Source: Spirochaetaceae bacterium
GTDB taxonomy: Bacteria > Spirochaetota > Spirochaetia > SZUA-6 > Fen-1364
Direction of reading: 5' to 3'
Length of the DNA: 12,392 bases
NCBI GenBank assembly: GCA_003141795.1
Contig: PLNO01000118.1
Location: 1 to 12,392, forward strand
Below the pieces are notes generated by a model. That model was given only the letters and a program-made list of their open reading frames with translations. It had not been told where the DNA came from and ran no database searches. Shown here piece by piece: positions 1 to 8,131 of the stretch (its first letter is position 1; the number at the start of each line of letters is the position of its first letter). The position numbers and the translations under genes are program-made.

Positions 1-223
1 CGCCCGTGCGGGGCGCGACGGACAGAGTGCCTATGTCATGGGCAAGCACGACGAGTTTCAATCCACGCGCCCGTGCGGGGCGCGACTGGTGGCATCGGTA
101 AACTCTTTGTAAGCCTTGTCGTCGTTTCAATCCACGCGCCCGTGCGGGGCGCGACAATCATCCTGGTGGACGTTGAGGTCCAACGGCATGAGTTTCAATC
201 CACGCGCCCGTGCGGGGCGCGAC
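1..223 (-). CRISPR. Type I-C CRISPR array, leader-proximal end (partial)
   Basis: Three complete identical 32-bp repeats lie at 55-86, 124-155 and 192-223, and the last 19 bp of a fourth at 1-19. Spacers are 20-54 (35 bp), 87-123 (37 bp) and 156-191 (36 bp). Read on the minus strand, each repeat begins GTCGCGCCC, forms a 7-bp stem CGCGCCC/GGGCGCG around a 5-nt loop, and ends TGGATTGAAAC, the classic I-C repeat tail. That orientation, and the cas2 side holding the leader, mean transcription runs right to left, so 192-223 is the first repeat and the array continues past the left edge. Cas5c should cut at the 3' base of the stem, leaving the 11-nt handle TGGATTGAAAC on each crRNA. The repeats are undegraded, which fits an active or recently active array. 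Spacer targets are unknown. Confidence 0.98.
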
Positions 224-470
224 TGTCATATTACAATTCTATTCTATACATAGAGCTGGATCTCTGCAAATGCGAATGTGGAGGATTTGTCCTCCCCGGC
301 TGCCGCAACAAGCTCGGGAAGGCTTCTATCTCTATTCTTTCAAAGGAGATGCGCTTTTCGCGAACCCCCACGGTTTTTCTGTGAACTTGAGGTTCGCGAT
401 GATCGATTGGTCGAGTGTCTTTCGTCCAGGGCCTTCGTACAGCGGACCGCATCTGATCGGGCAGGGGACG
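224..470 (-). promoter_or_regulatory. CRISPR leader between cas2 and the array
   Basis: This 247-bp stretch between the cas2 stop and the first repeat contains no convincing gene. Its array-proximal 60 bp are AT-rich, as in leaders. It holds a perfect 9-bp inverted repeat TCGCGAACC (358-366) / GGTTCGCGA (391-399) with a 24-nt spacer, and a small hairpin GGAGGA/TCCTCC (280-285/290-295). Leaders drive array transcription and mark the end where Cas1-Cas2 insert new spacers. The dyad could be a protein-binding or integration-guiding element, or a stem in the cas2 3' region; the sequence does not decide between these. Confidence 0.75.
241..269 (-). promoter_or_regulatory. Candidate array promoter in the leader
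   Basis: On the minus strand a -35-like TTGCAG (269-264) is followed after exactly 17 bp by a -10-like TAGAAT (246-241, 5 of 6 to TATAAT). Transcription would start near 234, about ten bases before the first repeat, which suits production of a pre-crRNA. The -35 matches the consensus in only three positions, so this is a prediction from spacing and the -10 box. Confidence 0.45.
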
Positions 471-758
471 CTACACGATCATCGGCCCCTCGGGGTCGCC
501 AACCTCCTTTGCCCCGACATGCTCGACACGATTGCGCCAATTCGCACCAAGGAAGTAGAAACGAAGGCTGTCGTAGTGCTCGTCGATCGCTTTGATAAGG
601 CGGGAGCGAAGTACGGCCCACTGTTCGGGATCGAGAAGGCACTCGAACACCGAATACTGCACCCGCCTGCCGTAGCCCTGGCAGATCTTGGCCACATTGC
701 GGAGGCGACGGGTACCGTGATCATCCTGTGCCACGTCGTAGCTCACGAGTACCATCAT
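471..758 (-). CDS. cas2: CRISPR-associated endonuclease Cas2 (type I-C)
   Basis: The 95-residue product has the usual Cas2 length. It starts MMVLVSYDV, with the conserved Asp of the first ferredoxin-like strand at residue 8, and continues with the family signature YGRRVQYSVFEC. Cas2 dimers are the scaffold between two Cas1 dimers in the spacer-integration complex. The start codon is 2 bp downstream of the cas1 stop, so the two genes are translationally coupled. Two ATGs in tandem (758 and 755) are possible starts and differ by one Met. The gene is last in the operon and faces the leader and array, as usual for I-C. Confidence 0.97.
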   Translation of the reverse strand: MMVLVSYDVAQDDHGTRRLRNVAKICQGYGRRVQYSVFECLLDPEQWAVLRSRLIKAIDEHYDSLRFYFLGANWRNRVEHVGAKEVGDPEGPMIV

Positions 759-760
759 GG

Positions 761-1792
761 CTATTTCCAGACAAAAGCGGGGTAGCCGTCCATGTCGCCC
801 CGAATGTGCCGTGCAAGAAGGAGAGCCTGGGTTTGGAAGACGATGCCGACGTGCATTTCCTCGCCGACAAAGGGATGGACGAGCGCATCCTGCTTCCTCT
901 TCTGGTATGCAGAAACGACGGTCTTCCTCCCTGCCTCCGACAGAAGAACTGCACCCGATTCGCTCACCGTCAGGTCTTTCGGGTCGATCTGTCTGAGGTT
1001 GATCAGAGAAAGCACGAGGCGATCGGCGATGAACGGTCGAAACTCCTCCATCACGTCGAGGGCGAGGCTCATGCGCCCCGGCCTGTCCCTGTGGAGGAAC
1101 CCCACGGCGGGGTCGAGGCCTGTGGTCTCCAGCGCAGAACGAAGATCGTGGTAGAGCATCGTGTAAACGAAGGAGAGGAGGGCGTTCACGCGATCGAGCG
1201 GAGGACGCCTGTTCCTATCCCTGAAGGAGAAGTCGGCTTTCTGGGCGACGATGAGCTCGTTGAACACGTCGAAGTAGAGGCGCGCGGAGTCGCCCTCGAT
1301 GCCCCGGAGGCGATCGAGATCTCGCTCCTCCATTGCGGCATCGATCCGCGCCTTCAGCTCATCGGCGGCACGCGATGCCTCGTCGGCCTTCATTTGCTCA
1401 GCGTGGTCGCGGAGCGCACGAAGGATGACCTGGCGACAGTTGGCGATCTTCGCCGCGACGATCGCCCGTGCGATGATCGCCGAACGCCGTCGATCATCGG
1501 AGATGCGATACTGCGCTCGCCTGAGCAACACATTGCCCGTTGTCGGACCTTCGATGCGGGCAAGGAATCGTCCGTACGCGCTCAAGTAGCTGATAGTCAC
1601 ACCACACTTCGCACAGTACCCCATGAGGGAGGGGCTGATGAGAGCGTCGCCGAAACAGACGATCGACCCGATGCTGATGACAGGCACGCGGAGCTTGGTC
1701 TCCCCGCCGGTTCTGACGGCTATCGCTTCACCTTCCTTCTTGAGATAGGCGCCCTGGCTCATGACGTAGAGGGTATTGAGCACACGTTTCAC
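761..1792 (-). CDS. cas1: CRISPR-associated integrase Cas1 (type I-C)
   Basis: Cas1 catalyses spacer insertion at the leader end of the array with Cas2, and with Cas4 for PAM selection. The frame is open further upstream to an ATG at 1897, but homology to I-C Cas1 begins at KRVLNTLYV, so I choose the GTG at 1792. It gives 343 residues, the typical length, has the ribosome site GGAGGAGG just upstream, and overlaps the cas4 stop by 4 bp (GTGA). The N-terminal beta-rich half is followed by the helical catalytic half with the expected metal ligands: E166 in GIEGDSARLY, H234 in GFLHRDRPGR, and the acidic pair D246/E249 in DVMEEFRP. No truncation or substitution suggests loss of activity. Confidence 0.97.
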   Translation of the reverse strand: MKRVLNTLYVMSQGAYLKKEGEAIAVRTGGETKLRVPVISIGSIVCFGDALISPSLMGYCAKCGVTISYLSAYGRFLARIEGPTTGNVLLRRAQYRISDDRRRSAIIARAIVAAKIANCRQVILRALRDHAEQMKADEASRAADELKARIDAAMEERDLDRLRGIEGDSARLYFDVFNELIVAQKADFSFRDRNRRPPLDRVNALLSFVYTMLYHDLRSALETTGLDPAVGFLHRDRPGRMSLALDVMEEFRPFIADRLVLSLINLRQIDPKDLTVSESGAVLLSEAGRKTVVSAYQKRKQDALVHPFVGEEMHVGIVFQTQALLLARHIRGDMDGYPAFVWK

Positions 1793-2421
1793 TCGGAGGC
1801 CTCCTCCTTCAGCACGCGCGAGAGGTAACGATCGACGGACACGGATTTGCTGAGCTTCTTGGGCATGCAGAGCCGCAGCAGAGAGCAGCGTGAGCATTTG
1901 GCTGAGACGTAAACGGGCGGGGGAGTCAGCCCAGCATCGACGAGTTTGTGGAGCTTCTCCGCCGTGACCCTGGTGAGCTCCCTCAGGGCGTCGTCAAACA
2001 GAACAGGCGTTCGGCGCCGTGTCTTTCCGTAGTACAGCGCCCCTTCCTTGACGGGTACGCCGCGCATCTCTTCGAGACACATCGCCTGAGCGCAGAGCTG
2101 GACCTCGTCCGCGCTTCCCTGTTTGGGTCTGCCTCGCTTGTATTCGACGACAAGGATCGCCCCGTCCGCGCCGTACTCAACTGCGTCGGTTTTTCCCGAC
2201 AACCCCAACGCAAGGGATCGTATCGGCATGCCGAACTCGGTTTTCTTCACGGGCCGCGCCTCTCGCGAGCCCGAATGCGCGCGGGCGTGGAGGATCTCCC
2301 CTTCGGTCGTGTAGAGATTCTCCGCCCACAGCTGCTCGACGTGGATGAGCGCGCACTGCCGCTCGCAGAAGAGGAAATGTTGAAGCGCCGAAAGGGGAAG
2401 GAGATCCTCATCCGAATACAC
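1789..2421 (-). CDS. cas4: CRISPR-associated exonuclease Cas4 (RecB-like, 4Fe-4S)
   Basis: Cas4 trims prespacers and helps choose those with the correct PAM before handing them to Cas1-Cas2. With the GTG start at 2421 the protein has 210 residues and begins YSDEDLLPLSALQHFLFCERQ, the normal I-C Cas4 N-terminus; an AGAAGAGAG ribosome site lies 9 nt upstream. A GTG at 2430 is an alternative. Iron-sulfur ligands are C19 and the C-terminal trio C176, C179 and C185 (KCSRCSLLRLC). RecB-type nuclease residues are D79 in GKTDAVEY, E93-x-K95 in VVEYKRG, and Q108. The frame upstream of 2421 runs through GC-rich hairpins and is not considered coding. The stop codon overlaps the cas1 start. Confidence 0.95.
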   Translation of the reverse strand: MYSDEDLLPLSALQHFLFCERQCALIHVEQLWAENLYTTEGEILHARAHSGSREARPVKKTEFGMPIRSLALGLSGKTDAVEYGADGAILVVEYKRGRPKQGSADEVQLCAQAMCLEEMRGVPVKEGALYYGKTRRRTPVLFDDALRELTRVTAEKLHKLVDAGLTPPPVYVSAKCSRCSLLRLCMPKKLSKSVSVDRYLSRVLKEEASE

Positions 2422-2442
2422 GCCATGCACCTCTCTTCTTGT

Positions 2443-2515
2443 GGGGGGAAGTCTCCCCCCTGGGCTGGGCCAAAGGTCCCAGCCCACCCCTCTCCGCGGG
2501 GGTAAAACCCCCGCG
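2443..2515. repeat. Three tandem GC-rich hairpins in the cas7-cas4 gap
   Basis: Three back-to-back perfect inverted repeats fill the only long gap in the operon. The first is GGGGGGA/TCCCCCC (2443-2449/2454-2460, loop 4). The second is TGGGCTGGG/CCCAGCCCA (2461-2469/2478-2486, loop 8 with an inner CC/GG pair). The third is CGCGGGGG/CCCCCGCG (2495-2502/2508-2515, loop 5). They look like an intergenic palindromic repeat element or an mRNA-processing/attenuation structure. No U-tract follows, so a classic intrinsic terminator is unlikely. Their position just ahead of the cas4 ribosome site could lower expression of the adaptation genes relative to the Cascade genes. Confidence 0.85.
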
Positions 2516-2552
2516 ACGCCCCCGGGCTGCATCAGCAATCGCGCTCCGGTTG

Positions 2553-3422
2553 CTATATCTTGTCGATGAGCTCTACCTTTGCGGGGACTTTGTCTTTGTG
2601 GACGAGCACCTCATAGTCCGAGAACGCCCGCGCCGGCGAGGCCGGATCATGGGTTGGCTTCACTTCGATCAGCTCGAAGAGTTTGTGCGCCGGTGAGTTG
2701 CCAAGGATCCCATCGTGTTTGAAGACAAAGAGTTTGCGCGCTACCATCTTCCCTCGTGCCGCGGAATGGTCGTGCTCGAACATGTTGATCAGGGCCTCCC
2801 AGAACAGATCCAGATCATCGGTGGAAAATCCTGTCTGTTGGGCAAGATGCCCCGAAATATAGCCTTCGGTGCGATAGAGACCGTACGGGATGACGTTCTT
2901 CCGTCCCATGGTACGGTTGTCTCCCTTTTGGCTCTTGGCTTCGGCCTCTGTTGCCACGGCCATACGGGTTATGGTGATCTCACGCGGAAGGACCGGCTCA
3001 ATGCTTTGTCCAAAATTGAGCTGAACGGGCCCGCGAACCTGCCCGCAGTTGAACTCCTTCAAAGACATTACTGCGCCGAAAGTCCTGATGTCGAAATAGT
3101 TCTTACACATCCACGCGCGTGCAGCGGGGATCTTTTCTTCTTCCCCTTTTACTCCTTCCACCTCAGGGGCGAGGTAAGCATTCTTCTGCTCCAACGTCAG
3201 GACAGCCTTTTCGCGCACATAGATGAGGTTGGGGGCTTTCTTGCCCTTTATGATTTCGACGTAGTTCCTGATCTTTCTCTTGAGACAAACATCGGTGACA
3301 ATCCCATGATTGGTCTCGGGATCTATGCGCGGAAGGTTTCCCGCATCGGGATCTCCGTTAGGATTGCCATTCTCGACATCGAAAAGATACACGAACTCAT
3401 AACGATTCTTCAGTTCAGACAT
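2553..3422 (-). CDS. cas7: Cascade backbone subunit Cas7c (Csd2)
   Basis: Cas7c is the repeated backbone subunit of Cascade/I-C that coats the crRNA and displaces every sixth nucleotide. The 289-residue product has the usual length and the family signatures NGNPNGDPDAG (residues 18-28), FDIRTFGAVMS, and RTMGRKNVIPYGLY. The ATG at 3422 is preceded by AGGAGG at a 7-nt spacing. The gene lies 42 bp downstream of cas8c and 131 bp upstream of cas4. The protein appears complete and undisturbed. Confidence 0.97.
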   Translation of the reverse strand: MSELKNRYEFVYLFDVENGNPNGDPDAGNLPRIDPETNHGIVTDVCLKRKIRNYVEIIKGKKAPNLIYVREKAVLTLEQKNAYLAPEVEGVKGEEEKIPAARAWMCKNYFDIRTFGAVMSLKEFNCGQVRGPVQLNFGQSIEPVLPREITITRMAVATEAEAKSQKGDNRTMGRKNVIPYGLYRTEGYISGHLAQQTGFSTDDLDLFWEALINMFEHDHSAARGKMVARKLFVFKHDGILGNSPAHKLFELIEVKPTHDPASPARAFSDYEVLVHKDKVPAKVELIDKI

Positions 3423-3464
3423 TGTGTTGCCTCCTTATAACAATTCCTTGTTGTTGACGGCCGC

Positions 3465-3842
3465 TCAGGCGACCGTGTCCTTCGTTTCCTTTTTGGTGAA
3501 GAATGCTTTGCGTTGATGGTAATAACCCAAGGCGAACATTCCTTGGTCTTCCAGATTCAGATGAGCCGGAAATCCTTTGGCGGGATCGATTCCTTCCAGA
3601 ATCGACTGGATGAGTTGTTCTTTATGGATTTTAGGTCCTGTGTCCAGTTTCGCGAGGTGATGCTGCGATAATCGAATGAGTTGTGGGAAGACAACGCTTG
3701 GTGTCGCCGACGCAGCACCAAAGAACCTGTCTTTGATTGTTGCGTTGGCCCCAGGTATTGCCTCTTCTTGTGCCTTCTCGAGGACAGCGAAAAGCCGTCC
3801 CAGTCGATAAGCAATGCTGGTGGAGTTCTCATTCAGAGCCAT
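3465..3842 (-). CDS. cas11: Cascade small subunit Cas11c, internal translation within cas8c
   Basis: Subtype I-C has no separate small-subunit gene; the small subunit is known to be made from an internal start in the 3' part of cas8c. Here an ATG at 3842, in frame with cas8c codon 450, is preceded by AAGGAGGTGA (3854-3845) at a 5-nt spacing from GGAGG, a near-ideal ribosome site in the middle of a coding sequence. The product is 125 residues, starts [20 protein letters not shown] and is mainly helical in appearance, as expected of Cas11. The CAAGGAGGTG stretch is identical to that in front of cas8c itself. Several copies per complex would bind along the Cas7 backbone and stabilise the non-target strand. 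The function is inferred from position, size and family precedent. Confidence 0.88.
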   Translation of the reverse strand: MALNENSTSIAYRLGRLFAVLEKAQEEAIPGANATIKDRFFGAASATPSVVFPQLIRLSQHHLAKLDTGPKIHKEQLIQSILEGIDPAKGFPAHLNLEDQGMFALGYYHQRKAFFTKKETKDTVA

Positions 3843-5189
3843 TGTCACCTCCTTGTTTCTGTAATTCCTCGTCAACACACCCTTGATCAATGCAGCGCGG
3901 CAGTAAGTGATATCGTGATCCGCTCGTATGCGCTCGATCACTTCAGCGAGGAGCGATGTTGGATAGGGAATACCTTCCATTACCGAGCGCATCATTGCGC
4001 CGGCGAGAGTCGGATTAATGTTCTCACTCTTTCCCAGCAGAGCGGTTTCAATGAGCAATTGCCAGATGCCAGGAAAGATCGGTTGATTATCGAATTCTCT
4101 TATGATTTCGATGTCAGCGAAGTGACTGCCGATATGCCTGTTGAGAGCCGCGACAGTATCGACATACCAGAAACGCACTGCAACCCTTGACGCATTCGGT
4201 GCAAGCCCGAGGATGTAGAAACGCATGGAATCGTCTGGGACCATCGCCGGCTTGGTCCCTTGCCGCACAGAGCTGAGATAGTCGTTGATTTTCTTTGCGT
4301 CAGCAGCGTCAACCGCTGCGTCTCTGCGGGGGTCGAGAATATTGCCCATAAAATCTTCTATTGGGGAAGATCGCTCCGTCCAAAAAACGGTGGTTGCATC
4401 TCCGATCTGCACCTTCTGGTGTGAATCGAACCGAAGAAGGTAATTGAGCGCTGTCGTGTATGCAAATGCCGCTCGCTGACTTACTGGCGCGTTGAGGTTC
4501 TGCTCCTTTCCATACGAACGGAAAGCATCGAGATTGAAAGACACCAGGGAGGCGCCCATTGTCTGCGCATCCTTGATGCCCTTGATCTTTGGGTGCAGGA
4601 CCGCAATAGGTGCTCTTTCTCCTGTGACGAGGCACACGCCTTGCGCACCATCTGCCGAAAGGCTTTTGTGTTCGTTCCACGCGGACACCACCGCCTCGCG
4701 TTGGTGGACAAAGCGGTGTTCCCGATCTAGACGAAAAACGAGGTTTTGGCCGACCATCTCATCCCATGGAAAATCCTTCGGTCGCTTCGTGGGATTCCAG
4801 GTATCGAGGAATCGCAGAACCGCGATCATGCCTGCATCCTTCAGCTTTTCGCCGACTTCGTGCTGGTGTCGCCTGAACTCTTCGAAAGTTTTGATACTTC
4901 TTTCCGGTTTTCCCTTTTCATCAAGGCCCAGTACGTATCCGGTGTTGTCCCACATAAAATTGGACGCAACCCCGGACGCGCGAATGACCGCCTCTGGGAC
5001 CATTATGGGCACCGGGCGTGGCTTCTTTCCGGACGTGTCACGAATGTCCTGGATATCAACAAGCGTCCCTTCTTTATCAATGACGAGTGCAAAAGAGATG
5101 CTTTGCGGGCCGAATCCTGGTAGGGCAATACCAGACTCGGGGGTATTTCTTAGGCGTTCATAATACTCGTACAGTGCCTGCAGAATCAT
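3465..5189 (-). CDS. cas8c: Cascade large subunit Cas8c (Csd1)
   Basis: Cas8c is the large subunit that recognises the PAM and recruits Cas3. The 574-residue protein starts [15 protein letters not shown], the typical Csd1 N-terminus. The frame is open to an ATG at 5303, but the ATG at 5189 has AAGGAGG (5203-5197) at the right distance and overlaps the cas5 stop by 4 bp (ATGA), so I choose it. Recognisable Csd1 stretches include [20 protein letters not shown] near the N-terminus and the C-terminal helical part that doubles as Cas11c. Length is within the family range and no frameshift is seen. Confidence 0.95.
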   Translation of the reverse strand: MILQALYEYYERLRNTPESGIALPGFGPQSISFALVIDKEGTLVDIQDIRDTSGKKPRPVPIMVPEAVIRASGVASNFMWDNTGYVLGLDEKGKPERSIKTFEEFRRHQHEVGEKLKDAGMIAVLRFLDTWNPTKRPKDFPWDEMVGQNLVFRLDREHRFVHQREAVVSAWNEHKSLSADGAQGVCLVTGERAPIAVLHPKIKGIKDAQTMGASLVSFNLDAFRSYGKEQNLNAPVSQRAAFAYTTALNYLLRFDSHQKVQIGDATTVFWTERSSPIEDFMGNILDPRRDAAVDAADAKKINDYLSSVRQGTKPAMVPDDSMRFYILGLAPNASRVAVRFWYVDTVAALNRHIGSHFADIEIIREFDNQPIFPGIWQLLIETALLGKSENINPTLAGAMMRSVMEGIPYPTSLLAEVIERIRADHDITYCRAALIKGVLTRNYRNKEVTMALNENSTSIAYRLGRLFAVLEKAQEEAIPGANATIKDRFFGAASATPSVVFPQLIRLSQHHLAKLDTGPKIHKEQLIQSILEGIDPAKGFPAHLNLEDQGMFALGYYHQRKAFFTKKETKDTVA

Positions 5190-5878
5190 TTCCGCACCTC
5201 CTTGCTTTCGAAGGAAGGCACTTCTATTACTCCGTGCCGCATATACGCGTGAAAGAATCGGGGCTCCATATCGTTCCTGAAGTCGATGTCGTGCAGCATC
5301 CACCCCAGATCGCGGTCTTCTTTGATTGGCGAAGGCAGGATGGCGTCTTTATCGATCCAATCAAAGCTCGCGGGGAACTCACGCGTGCCAAAATACGGCT
5401 GATTGAAACACTGGCCTGCCTCAGCCCGGCGCATGAAAATCTCGTAGTGCTTGCCCGGTTCCCGGTCGTGCGGATCAGGGACGCCATTCTTCTCGACCGT
5501 TCCCGCCCTGTCGGTAATATCGAAGGCGGCCTCAATGACATAGTCGACGTCCTCGAGTACCATTGCTGCTCGTTGCTGTCGATCCTCCTCGATGTAAGTT
5601 CCCAGCGGTGACGTCTGATCCTGCATAGCTCTCTGTACGTTTCTCAGAGGGATCTTTGAGGCGAGCTCATTTCTTCTGATATTGGTAAATCGAATGGGTG
5701 CGAGCACGTGAATGCGCTCGATCCGCCAACGAATGGCTGGCTTCCAGTAAATGGCCTCAAGAATTCCGCGCGCCGCCGAGGGAGTCGGGACATCGTAGCT
5801 TACCCGCTCCACTTTCATCTCTGGGCGGGTGAAGCATGCGTACCGTCCCCAGACATGCAGTGCGATACCGTGTGCCAT
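5186..5878 (-). CDS. cas5: Cas5c (Cas5d), crRNA-processing Cascade subunit
   Basis: In subtype I-C, which lacks Cas6, Cas5 is the endoribonuclease that cuts the repeat at the 3' base of its hairpin and then holds the 5' handle. The 230-residue protein has the glycine-rich N-terminal Cas5 strand and the family stretch [21 protein letters not shown]44, K143 and H144 correspond in context to the Tyr-Lys-His catalytic set described for Bacillus halodurans Cas5d, so processing activity is expected. The ATG at 5878 has AAAGGAGC upstream. It is 12 bp downstream of cas3 and overlaps cas8c by 4 bp. The same enzyme should also process the repeat-like RNA at 8434-8458. Confidence 0.96.
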   Translation of the reverse strand: MAHGIALHVWGRYACFTRPEMKVERVSYDVPTPSAARGILEAIYWKPAIRWRIERIHVLAPIRFTNIRRNELASKIPLRNVQRAMQDQTSPLGTYIEEDRQQRAAMVLEDVDYVIEAAFDITDRAGTVEKNGVPDPHDREPGKHYEIFMRRAEAGQCFNQPYFGTREFPASFDWIDKDAILPSPIKEDRDLGWMLHDIDFRNDMEPRFFHAYMRHGVIEVPSFESKEVRK

Positions 5879-5890
5879 CTCTTGCTCCTT

Positions 5891-8131
5891 TCAGATTACG
5901 AGGCCATCGGGGTCGTTGAAGTCCCTGTCGGTGGGGTTGAGACCGAAATCCTCGTCATAAGCATTCTTCATTCCGGAGTCTGTGAGGACGTAGTACCGAC
6001 TGTCTTGAAGCGCTTCGACGTCGCCAGCTTCAACGAGTTTCGCCAACGCTCCCGGATAGCCTTGGACGGTGTATGGCTGCAACTCGCGCAACAAGTGGCC
6101 CGGGCTTTTGTTCCACCGAAGCTGTTCGCAGAGTTCTCTTGCGTTGTCGTCAAGAGGCACCACGACGGGAATTTGTGCATCAGGGATCAAACGATACAGT
6201 TCCGCCACCTTTCTGAAAGGGAAATCTCCGTTCATGGCTGCGGATACGAACAGCGACATGATCCCTGGTGAATCCAGTCCCCCTCCTTGATCTTTCATCC
6301 AATACATTTCCTTGAAATAGGCGTGTACTGTTTCCGAGTCCAAGATGCGCCCTCCGTGCTCGCGCAGAACGAGCTCCGCAGTCTGCGCGCTTTGCCGGAA
6401 ATGACCGGCGGGTAACCCATCTTCCGGAGTAAAGACGTAGAGCGCACCGCCCGTCGCGATTCGACCCTCTCGATTACATCGCCCTGCCGCCTGCACGAGT
6501 GAATCGATCCCGGCCATGGCCCTGAATACGACGGGGAAATCCAGATCAACTCCGGCTTCGACGAGTTGGGTGCTGATAACACGACAAGGCTTCCCTTCGC
6601 TGAGTCTTTTACGGATACTATCTGGCTCAAGGTCCTTCAAGTTCCCGAGCACTCTGGACCGATGCACCGGGCACATCGCAGCAGAGAGGTGAAAAATGCC
6701 GGCCTCGCCGTGCAGGGCCTGGAATAACTCTCGTGCGTGCCTCTTTGTGTTGACGATGCAGAGGCAGCGCTCTTCTTTCCTTATCCGGCTCACCAACTCA
6801 ATGTTGGTTATTGTTCCCAAGTCTGTCTCGTGCACCCGCCTGAATGCTTTTTCGAGATCGAGCGGGGCGCTCATCATTTCCCGTGCCCCCGTGAGACCGC
6901 TCTTGAACTCTTCATCGGCCATGAGTGCGGGCTGTGTGGCCGTGCACAAGACGATGCTCGATCGATAGTGCGTGACCAGTTCTCGAATCACCCCAAGAGT
7001 GGGCTTTAAGAGAGAAACGGGGAGCATTTGAGCCTCGTCGAGGATGACAACGCTTTCCGCCACACTATGAAGCTTGCGTGTCTTGGATGATCTGTTCGCG
7101 AAAAATGATTCAAAGAATTGGACATTCGTGGTGACGACGATCGGTGCATCCCAGTTCTCGGCCGCCAATCGACGTCGTTCTTCCGCATCATCGTCATCCG
7201 TCTGATCTTTCTCCTGGATGAAGTTCGAGTGATGTTCGAGGACGGCCTCAGCGCCGAACACGTCTCTGAATACCTTCGCGGTCTGCTCGATGATGCTTGT
7301 ATAGGGGATGACATAGATGACGCGCTGAAGGCCGTGGAGTAGCGCGTGTCGAAGAGCAAAAGCCATAGAAGAAAGCGTCTTGCCTCCACCGGTAGGTACG
7401 GTAAGAGAGAAAAGGCCTGGAGATTGCTGCGCGGCCGTCTGACATTCCGCGAGAATGCGCGCTCGGAGTTGATTTACATCAGTGGGCTTGGCCTCTTCCG
7501 CCATGTCACGCAGATGTTTGTCGAGCAAGGGGGATAGATCGTTCAATGCCGGACCTTGCCCCCGCTTTGCTTTGTTTTGTGGATCAAAGAAAGCCTCTGT
7601 ATCGAGGAAGTCTGCATCGACGAGGCAGGAATACATCATTCGAGTAAAGAACGCCGCGCTGAAGCCCCGGTTCTCCGGAGACGACGGGGGTCGATCTATT
7701 GGCGGCGTTTCAAGGGATTGAGGGAGCTCATCTGATAGGTAGCCATTGCTGTTATTTGATCGGGCGAGCCGCCGTTCCAGGCAGCTCTCCTCTCCTCCCT
7801 CGTTTCCATTCGGTAACCCCGAATGATGCCCCGCCACGCAGTAAGCGATCAACTTCCCGAACCCTTTGGGTGCTTTGAGCTTTTCTACCGCATATTTTGC
7901 CCCCGGTGTCGAATGGTCGACCCTGATGTTTGCACCTCTGATCCGCCTCTGAAATTCGGGCGATTCCTTGCCATCGTCGTGCAGCAGTCCAACCGCTTTG
8001 CCCCAGTTCTCGGCACCGAATGCGGCCGCGAACTCTGAGGCTTTTTGTGCGACATTGCGAAGATGTTCAGAAAGCGTCTGGACTTGCCCATCCTCCGAGA
8101 GGTGGGCAATGATTGAATCTGGTGGGATCAT
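5891..8131 (-). CDS. cas3: Cas3 HD nuclease-helicase (type I-C)
   Basis: Cas3 is recruited by target-bound Cascade and unwinds and shreds the non-target strand. The 746-residue protein has an N-terminal HD nuclease with H23, H51-D52 (LLHDDGK), H73 and H102-H103, ending near the YSCLVDADFLDTE segment (about 167-179). The SF2 helicase follows, with Walker A PTGGGKT (246-252), Walker B DEAQ (365-368), TAT motif III (397-399) and motif VI QAAGRCNREGR. All key residues are present. The ATG at 8131 is preceded by AGAAGG. It is the first established gene of the operon, about 230 nt downstream of the predicted promoter. Confidence 0.97.
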   Translation of the reverse strand: MIPPDSIIAHLSEDGQVQTLSEHLRNVAQKASEFAAAFGAENWGKAVGLLHDDGKESPEFQRRIRGANIRVDHSTPGAKYAVEKLKAPKGFGKLIAYCVAGHHSGLPNGNEGGEESCLERRLARSNNSNGYLSDELPQSLETPPIDRPPSSPENRGFSAAFFTRMMYSCLVDADFLDTEAFFDPQNKAKRGQGPALNDLSPLLDKHLRDMAEEAKPTDVNQLRARILAECQTAAQQSPGLFSLTVPTGGGKTLSSMAFALRHALLHGLQRVIYVIPYTSIIEQTAKVFRDVFGAEAVLEHHSNFIQEKDQTDDDDAEERRRLAAENWDAPIVVTTNVQFFESFFANRSSKTRKLHSVAESVVILDEAQMLPVSLLKPTLGVIRELVTHYRSSIVLCTATQPALMADEEFKSGLTGAREMMSAPLDLEKAFRRVHETDLGTITNIELVSRIRKEERCLCIVNTKRHARELFQALHGEAGIFHLSAAMCPVHRSRVLGNLKDLEPDSIRKRLSEGKPCRVISTQLVEAGVDLDFPVVFRAMAGIDSLVQAAGRCNREGRIATGGALYVFTPEDGLPAGHFRQSAQTAELVLREHGGRILDSETVHAYFKEMYWMKDQGGGLDSPGIMSLFVSAAMNGDFPFRKVAELYRLIPDAQIPVVVPLDDNARELCEQLRWNKSPGHLLRELQPYTVQGYPGALAKLVEAGDVEALQDSRYYVLTDSGMKNAYDEDFGLNPTDRDFNDPDGLVI

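Noticed and set aside
73..384. Open frame with a repeated IHAPVRGAT-like peptide
   Set aside because: The repeated peptide is a translation of the CRISPR repeats and leader, not a protein.
728..1828. Long plus-strand open frame (366 codons) opposite cas1
   Set aside because: It is antisense to cas1, has no family resemblance or ribosome site, and results from high-GC codon structure.
1793..1897. N-terminal extension of Cas1 to an ATG at 1897
   Set aside because: It overlaps the end of cas4 by about 100 bp and carries no Cas1 similarity. The GTG at 1792 gives the standard 343-residue protein with a GTGA overlap.
2422..2538. N-terminal extension of Cas4 to an ATG at 2538
   Set aside because: The extension translates the three GC hairpins, and Cas4 similarity starts only at YSDEDLLPL. 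The GTG at 2421 has a suitable ribosome site.
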